This document shows, piece by piece, positions 58,088 to 64,000 of a stretch of DNA of 64,000 nucleotides. Position 1 is the stretch's first letter. The number at the start of each line of letters is the position of its first letter. The DNA is from Diphasiastrum complanatum (Eukaryota; Streptophyta; Lycopodiopsida; Lycopodiales; Lycopodiaceae), in contig CM055101.1 of assembly GCA_029204225.1 (NCBI GenBank), positions 38,669,374 to 38,733,373 of the forward strand. Direction: 5' to 3'. The notes under the pieces are model-generated. The model saw only the letters and a list, made by a program, of their open reading frames with translations, did no database searches and had not been told where the DNA came from. A program made the translations under genes and the position numbers.

Positions 58088-58780
58088 CAAGAACAATCAA
58101 GAACTGGAATGTAAGAAAGTATGCAAAAGCTACACCACAAACCAGCCTATTTAGTTTACTTGCATGCTGATTTCTACCTTATTCCACAAACAAGAAATGA
58201 ATCCTAATCCACAACTAAGTAAGAAACAAGAAAACAAGATCCTAGTTAATCCACAATACAAGGAAATCAAGCATGCTCATAGAAACTTCACTCAAGAACA
58301 TTGCCATGAATAAGGAGCTTAGCAATTATCAAAAACTCGTGGAGGATCCTCTTTATTTTCTCAAGAGAACTTGACAATACATTCAAAAGCTCCCTCACAA
58401 GAGAGGGGAGCCCTTAAATAAGCAAGAAGGCTGCCCATGTGGAGCCCAAGTGCCAATTCCACCAAATTAGAAATTACATGTGGAATTTGCCCTTCCACTA
58501 AAGGTCACCATCAAAAGGTGGCTCACTCTAACTAATTTAAGGGGGGTCTACATTTATTTACAAGGCCTAGGAAATATGACTAGCTCCTACATGGTCGTTC
58601 CTTCTCTGGGATACACCATGTAGGCTCACATAGATATTTCACTATCATCCTAGCTAGTAATTTCTCGGCTCTCAGCTTCTTCTGCTCTCCTCCTTCTGAG
58701 ACCTCCTTGGTCATGGGTGAGAGGTATTATGTGTCTTCGTCTTGGCTCGGCATCTGGGGATTCTCTGGAATCTGCTAACA
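58088..58780 (-). repeat. gypsy LTR, truncated on its inner side
   Basis: Matches 39025-39703 of the complete LTR, including the TATTTAAGG box and the TGTTAGCAGATTC outer end. About 420 bp of the inner end is lost. Confidence 0.88.
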
Positions 58781-58998
58781 CATGTGTAGTACCTCGAATT
58801 TCCACTAGCCCAAATTTGGCCATTTCATGATCTAAATCTACATGCATGTTATATATTACAAACTAGACTTAATGCATGTATAGTGGCTCGAATTTCTATT
58901 GGGACATTTTTGGCATTCTTAAATTGTAACACTACATGCATGATATAAATCTTCATCAACCCCAAAAGTCAAGATAGATGGCTTTTTTATTGTCAACA
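58781..58998 (-). repeat. copia 3' LTR, interrupted by the gypsy LTR
   Basis: Starts TGTTGACAATAAAAAAG after a polypurine tract. It contains two diverged copies of a roughly 70-bp unit (AAATTCGAG-CACTA-ACATG motifs). It stops at the gypsy LTR edge. Confidence 0.7.
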
Positions 58999-59244
58999 CT
59001 CCTCCTAAAAAGTTATCTATATTGACTTGAACATGGATCTTTGAGTTTTTCCAAGGGTTGGTCCTATGCTTGATGAAGAACTTTTTTCATGTGACGTGGA
59101 TCCTTTGGTTTGCATATGAAGTGAAGATCATCCAAGGGATCCATCATAGCAGCATCCTTACCATAACCATGATAAGATCTCTTTGGTAGAGATCTCTTGC
59201 CAATTCCACCAATTTGCCACTCTTTCAATATGCTTTCTACATGC

Positions 59245-59829
59245 TTAAAGTTTGTCTTGAATTTGAAAAGTCAATTTGCATGAAGACTGATGCATCATAT
59301 AAGTAGAAAACCGAGGCTTCCATGCCTCACAATGATCATCAATATCATAGAGATCAAGATCATAACATAAACAAGAAAGTTGATCATCAAGATTAAGCAT
59401 ACTAGCTTGACTAGTCAAGATGCTATGAGCTTTATCCAAAATGGATCTAATCTTGATATCAAATGCTAACTTGATCTTATTGAGGCTAAATACTTTCTCA
59501 AGGATATAAGTGTCCACATTGGATGCTTCACTTAATCTCAAGAGAAGTTTACAATATGTCTCATCACATGAAAAGACATGATTTTCAATATGTTTGAGCT
59601 TGTTCTCATTCTTACTCTTACTACTTCCAAGAGCATACAATTGGTAATGCAATATCTTGCTTTCAAATTGTTTTGGAAACATATCTAAGTCAAAAATGAC
59701 AAGAAATATGTCCATACAATAGGCACCATCTAAAAACAGATGCCTTACTTGAAAAAATTTCAATAAAGCAAGATTGTTCATCAACAAATGGAAGAAAAAC
59801 ATAAGTGAAAAAGTTAGAGTGGATACCAC
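59245..59829 (-). other. 194-codon frame inside the copia, unrecognised
   Basis: Contains 'SKSKNENKLKHIENHVFSCD' and 'YCKLLLRLSEASNVDTYILE'. It occupies the place where RT should be but has no RT motif (no YVDD, no QASRAW). It may be captured or replaced sequence, or chance. No other copy is in the window. Confidence 0.3.
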
Positions 59830-59859
59830 CTAAAACTTGTGTCTCTTTACCATGAAAAG

Positions 59860-60640
59860 TTACCACAAGGACTCGGCCTTGTATCTTGAAGATCCCCTTG
59901 AATATATATGTTGAGAAAACTCATCCTCAAACGTCCTCGACCCCATCACAACTTGACTATCTTTAATAGAAATGATTTGTGAGACATCTTGAGATGCAAT
60001 GATCTTGACCCCTTCCAAGGCTGTATGTTGATCTTCATAACATATGACATCTCTATTTTCAAACACTTTGGAGATGGAGAGTATAAAGGCTTTATAGGCC
60101 TCCTTGGTGGATAAGAATCCAACCATGATCTATGAACATGGATCACCTTCCTTCCTTGCTTCCAAGGGAATATATGCAAAGCAACAACTTTCAAATACAC
60201 TAAGGTAATCAACCTTAGGCTTATAGTTGAACAAGACTCCATATGGTGTATTTCCTCCAAGAGATCCAACACTCCTCAAAGCTTTGAATAATAGGAAATA
60301 ATCATTCACCATAAAACTTGAAGAAACAAGATATAACCAGTGTCACTTGTGAAATCATCAATAAAAGTAGCAAAGCAAGTGGTATCTCCCTTGCTTATAG
60401 ATGATGAAAAGCGAACATCCAAGTGTTCCAACTCCAATGGATGTATAGTCTTGATAGAAGACTTCAAATATGGCTCCTTATGTGATTTTGCAATTGAACA
60501 AGCCTCACACCTTGACCATAGAGAACATAGATTTAAAATTGGTATGATCGGACCTCCTATGCCAAAATTCCTCTTTGGAAATACAAGTCATCAAAGCAAC
60601 ATCACAAGAACTTGCACTTTCATGTAGATCTAACTTGAAA
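59860..60640 (-). pseudogene. copia pre-integrase and integrase remnants
   Basis: 'WHRRSDHTNFKSMFSMVKV' is the pre-integrase motif (60590-60505). 'TCFATFIDDFTSDTGYI' is the integrase core start (about 60360-60330). The middle of the core, with the catalytic Asp and Glu, is missing; next comes 'TPYGVLFNYKPKVDYLSVFE' (60250-60190), the distal part. After that the resemblance fades. Confidence 0.75.
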
Positions 60641-60685
60641 ATGCCACCATAATTAGATCCATATGCTAGGATCACATCACATTTC

Positions 60686-61249
60686 TTAATAACACAAGTA
60701 CTGATGTTGGATATCAAGTCCATCATCAAGCAGCTTTCCAACACTTACAACATTCTTTGTGAGTCTAGGAACAAAAAGAACATTGGAAAGACATAAATAC
60801 TTAAAAGTTACAAGCTTCAAGGGACAATTCCCAATTTCTTCAATAGTACGTTCATGACCAATAGCTATGTTTATTGATTTCTTAAGTCCTTGAAAAGGTA
60901 CAATAGAAACAAAATAATTCTTGGAGCAACACATGTGTGATGAAGCACCACTATCAATATACCAAGATACATCATTGCCTTCTCCTTTACTTGCAAATGG
61001 ATCTTCTTTGATAATGTTGGATTGATTGTCTTGATTCTTCTTTTTGGAGCAATTAGTGGCATAGTGCCTCTTTTTTCCACAAAAGAAATACGATCTTTTT
61101 CTTCTTGAACCTGGAGGTAGAAGGATGAGATGAATCATCTTCTTCTCCATCTTTAATTTTGTCCTTTGCTTTGTCTTTGGTGAAGGCTTGAGAATTGTCT
61201 TGCTCCTCCCTTTGTGCTTGTCATTGGCAAAGGACTTTGCCATCTTCAA
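60686..61249 (-). pseudogene. copia zinc knuckle and protease
   Basis: The frame has 'YFFCGKKRHYATNCSKKK', a CCHC knuckle whose first Cys is not conserved (FFCGKKRH-x4-C). 'VSWYIDSGASSHMCCSKNYF' is the protease active site, followed by 'LSNVLFVPRLTKNVVSVGKL'. The preceding gag frame ends just inside it, as a small frameshift. Confidence 0.85.
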
Positions 61250-61886
61250 TAAGTTTGAGCTTGTTCATCCTCAAGAGCCTATACTCTTGTCTAGCTTCTT
61301 CAAAGATAAGAATTCCATGAATTGTCTCCAAGTTTGGTAACTCCTCCTTAATAGCAAAGAATTGAACAAGATTTTTGTAGTCTTCTTTCAAGCCATTAAG
61401 AATGACTTGAACTAGCTCATCTTGGTTGATTGTGGCTCCAACAGAAGCAAGCTCTCTATGAAGATATTTAACTCTCAATAGATAGTTTGAAGCACTCTCC
61501 TCACTTCTTTGTGAACTTTGAAAGATCTGATTTCTAAGAGTGAGTATTCTAGAAGTATTCTTAGCTTCATAGATTGACTTGAGTGCATCCCAAGCTTCTT
61601 TAGAAGTGGTGAAAGATCCAATTTCTCTTAAAATCTCATTAGAGATATTCATTTTTATGGAGTGAAGAGCCATTCTAGCTCTCTTCTTAACTTTTTGTAC
61701 TTCAGCTTGTACTTGAGGCTCCTCCTCAATTCCAAGCAATATGTCCATTACATCTTGGAGTATTAGGATAGACTCCATTCTAACCTTCCATATTGAATAA
61801 TTGGAGGTATTCAGTCTTTCACTATCTTCTAAGAGATAACCTCCCACAGATGTCATTAATGTGAAGAATCCTTGTAAATAGACCAA
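61221..61886 (-). pseudogene. copia gag (UBN2 type)
   Basis: 221 codons open: 'RLNTSNYSIWKVRMESILIL', 'TSKEAWDALKSIYEAKNTSR', 'YLLRVKYLHRELASVGATI' and 'VILNGLKEDYKNLVQFFAIK', ending 'LETIHGILIFEEARQEYRLL'. The likely start is the internal Met of 'MTSVGGYLLEDSERLN' (about 61856). It is open but separated by a frameshift from the protease frame. Confidence 0.88.
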
Positions 61887-61890
61887 AAAG

Positions 61891-62390
61891 GTATGTTGCT
61901 TTCTCTTTCACTATAGGACCCACAAAGAGAGTGTACTACCAATCCCTATGTAAAATCTTGCAACAAATTTTCAGATAGATCTCAAATATCCTACCAACGT
62001 AATACAAACTAGATCAACCTCTCAAATAAGATGGAGTATAAACAAGTTTTGGTTCTACCTTTGGCACGTGTGAAATGCTCAAAGAAAACATTATTGACTC
62101 AAATACAACCACTTTGTATGAAACAATATGTAATTCAACTCAAAACACTATCTAGATCTCAAGTTTGGTAGATTGGTATTCAATAAAATTGGATCTTGAA
62201 TCAAGACATACAAATTTTGATCAAATCAAACAGTGTCCACTCGGGTTTGGGTACTTTCCCTACCCTTCTTCAAACGCTAATAACTTTTTCTAGAATCTAT
62301 ACGTTGTAATAATTTAGTTGATGGTTTGAATTTCCCGTCTTCATTAGATAGGAAATCTTTCTTTTGTGAATCATGCATCTATGGGAAGCA
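61891..62390. other. no gene recognised
   Basis: Probably leader and LTR parts of the two copia elements lying back to back; no PBS identified. Confidence 0.35.
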
Positions 62391-62399
62391 CTCTAGAAG

Positions 62400-63050
62400 C
62401 AAGTTTCCATAAACACACTCCATCAAAACAAAGCATGTATCAGATCTTGTACATAGCGATCTATGTGGTCCAATGTCAACTCCGTCATTAGGAGATGCAA
62501 TCTATTTTATCACTTTCATAGATGATTATTCTACATGGTCTACAGCCATGATCATTAAGCACAAATCTGAAGCCTTTGAATGCTTCAAGAGATTCAAGGC
62601 CATGGCTGAGACACAAACGTCTAGGAAAGTGAAGGCACTTTGAACTGATGGTGGTGGCGAATACATCTCTTACTCTTCTCAACTCAACCAGATTCATGCT
62701 ACATCAAGCACACCTACCTATGAAGTTTTGGGCAGAAGCTACTGCCACAGCCTGTTACGTACAAAACAAATCCAGCACCAAAGTCGTCAACAACAAGACT
62801 CCTCATGAAGTTTGGCATGGGCACAAGCCTAGTGTCAGCCATTTAAAAATCTTTGGTTGTATATGTTTTGTTCACATTCCTAAACAACTTAGGAAGAAGC
62901 TAGACCATAGGAAAAATAAATATATTTTCATTGGCTATCTTGATGAACATAAAGCTTATAAAGTTTATGATCCATTCACCAATGTAGTATTTGTCTCTAG
63001 GGATGTAATATTTCAAGAACATACATACTATGATTTCAAACAACCATCAA
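62400..63050 (+). pseudogene. copia integrase, decayed
   Basis: 'LVHSDLCGPMSTPSLGDAIY' (first catalytic Asp) and 'TDGGGEYIS' (second Asp, with a stop just before it, at about 62641). A deletion removes the catalytic Glu segment. Then come 'MKFWAEATATACYVQNKSST', 'TPHEVWHGHKPSVSHLKIFG' and 'FIGYLDEHKAYKVYDPF', the distal part, to 'SRDVIFQE'. Confidence 0.85.
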
Positions 63051-63104
63051 TAAATGATGCTATGTCATTTCATCATATTTTAGTAGCATGGATTCTTCCC
63101 ACAA

Positions 63105-63722
63105 AGTGTGCAAGCTGCAAAAAGCAATCTACGGTCTGAAATAGGTCGCAAGAGCATGGTTCAATAGAATCAACTTTATCTCATTCAATTAGGATTTGCA
63201 AACAATTCAGCTGACTGTAATGTTTTTTCAAAGCATATAGGCACCAATTCAGTTCACATAGCTCTTTACGTAGATGATGCATTTATTTTGTCTAATGACA
63301 CTTCTCTTCTGCACACTACTAAAAGTGATCTGTCAAAGGAATTCGACATGACTGATTTAGGAGCTGTTCATTCTTTGCTAGGAATTTGCATTACTAGAGA
63401 TAGACTTCAGAAGAAGATCTATCTTAGCCAACAGGCATATCTAAAAGGCATTTTAGAAAAGTTTCATGTGTCTGATTGCAAACCAATTGATACCCCAATG
63501 GATCTAAGTATAGTATTGACTAAACCTTCTTGTGCTGAGACTGATAGTGAAGTACTCGGCTCAGCGAAGTACACTTATCATTCACTAATCGGGTCTCTAA
63601 TGTATGCGATGTTGTGTACTAGACCAGATTTAGCATATACTATTAGCATGTTAAGTCAATTCATGTCTAATCCTAGGATCTCTCATTGGAAAGCATTAAA
63701 GAGAGTGATGAGATATATTTAG
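63105..63722 (+). pseudogene. copia reverse transcriptase, C-terminal part
   Basis: 'KAIYGLK*VARAWFNRI' precedes the palm box 'HIALYVDDAFILSND' (about 63255-63300). Then come 'LSKEFDMTDLGAVHSLLGI', 'KIYLSQQAYLKGILEKF', 'YHSLIGSLMYAMLCTRPDLA' and 'FMSNPRISHWKALKRVMRYI'. The N-terminal half of RT is deleted and one stop lies near 63140. Confidence 0.88.
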
Positions 63723-64000
63723 AGAAGTTTAAACCACATTTTATGTTATGATGGAATTGCTATCGACCCACTCATCCTGCGAGGCTGCTCCGACTCAGAT
63801 TGGGGAGGAACAGTCTCTACTAGAAAATCTACCTCTGAGTTCTGTTTCTATCTGGCAGGGGGACCGATTTCGTGGAACTCAAGGAAGCAGAAATCAGTTG
63901 TGCTTTCTTCGACAGAGACAGAGTACATCGCAGCATGTCAAGCTTCAAGAGAAGCTGTATGGATCAGGTTATTACTTCACGACCTTCATCACACTCACTT
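63723..64000 (+). pseudogene. copia RNase H, truncated by the window
   Basis: 'GCSDSDWGGTVSTRKSTS', 'GGPISWNSRKQKSVVLSSTE' and 'TEYIAACQASREAVWIRLLL' are the copia RNase H motifs. It is open up to the edge, after a single stop at about 63720. Confidence 0.88.

Larger units (their letters stand above)
57455..58780 (-). mobile_element. gypsy copy, LTR side: truncated LTR plus integrase pieces
   Basis: A 5'-part LTR (58088-58780) is followed on the minus strand directly by an integrase zinc-binding piece (58050-57860) and the post-core integrase piece (57662-57455). Gag, protease and RT are deleted. Confidence 0.8.
58781..61890 (-). mobile_element. Ty1/copia element: gag, protease, integrase remnant, 3' LTR start
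   Basis: Gag at 61886, knuckle and protease at 61100-60690, and integrase pieces to 59860. An AGGAGGAG purine tract at about 59000-59008 precedes TGTTGACAATAAAAAAGCC, the 3' LTR start (58998). The LTR is cut at 58781 by the gypsy LTR. RT and RNase H are not recognisable. The stretch 59829-59245 is an open frame of unclear origin. Confidence 0.8.
62391..64000 (+). mobile_element. Ty1/copia remnant, plus strand, continues beyond the right edge
   Basis: Integrase, RT and RNase H pieces lie in order on the plus strand, with deletions in integrase and between integrase and RT, and several stops. No LTR is in the window. Confidence 0.88.

Overview
This is nuclear DNA of a land plant. The evidence is a class III peroxidase gene with three plant-type introns, exons of a GH51 alpha-L-arabinofuranosidase, captured fragments of plant serine carboxypeptidase and BTB/NPH3-type genes, and many Ty1/copia and Ty3/gypsy retrotransposons with plant-type primer binding sites. 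The clade (fern, gymnosperm or angiosperm) cannot be fixed by eye. Only two host genes are seen; nearly everything else is transposon sequence, most of it broken and nested, plus unusually long (GA/CT)n and (GT)n microsatellites.

Layout. 1-18.7 kb: the minus strand carries four exons of a GH51 alpha-L-arabinofuranosidase gene (18656-18510, 7470-7416, 7105-6900, 6739-6614). The rest of the gene lies beyond base 1. Intron 1 is about 11 kb and holds a copia element with both LTRs (8133-13603), an internally deleted copia remnant (14835-15170) and the 5' end of a gypsy element (about 15190-17283). The intron after 6614 holds a scrambled copia element, into which a 5.17-kb hAT transposon (1145-6315) inserted with an exact 8-bp target duplication. 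20-28 kb: gypsy RT remnants, a possible Penelope-like RT fragment and a decayed SWIM zinc-finger transposase-like gene with a foldback insertion.

30-43.6 kb: a deleted gypsy element on the minus strand with a 1.1-kb 5' LTR (38605-39703), a TGGCGCCG-type primer binding site, gag fused by deletion to the end of integrase, several arrays of a 24-bp minisatellite, and an accessory reading frame downstream of pol. To its right lie a copia fragment (39.7-41.2 kb) and a second, different gypsy fragment (41.6-43.6 kb). 46.6-48.3 kb: an intact class III peroxidase gene on the plus strand. 49.08-51.91 kb: a CACTA-like non-autonomous transposon carrying fragments of two unrelated host genes. 52-55.2 kb: decayed LTR-element-like DNA with microsatellite modules. 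55.2-58.8 kb: a second copy of the 30-39 kb gypsy family, split and partly inverted. 58.8-61.9 kb: a minus-strand copia. 62.4-64 kb: a plus-strand copia running off the window.

The most interesting signals are the CACTA-like gene-capturing element, the recurrent (GT)n(GA)n tract just downstream of 5' splice sites in two unrelated host genes, the uncharacterised accessory reading frame and its 24-bp minisatellite in the gypsy family, and the hAT element whose five premature stops are all explicable by C-to-T type transitions.
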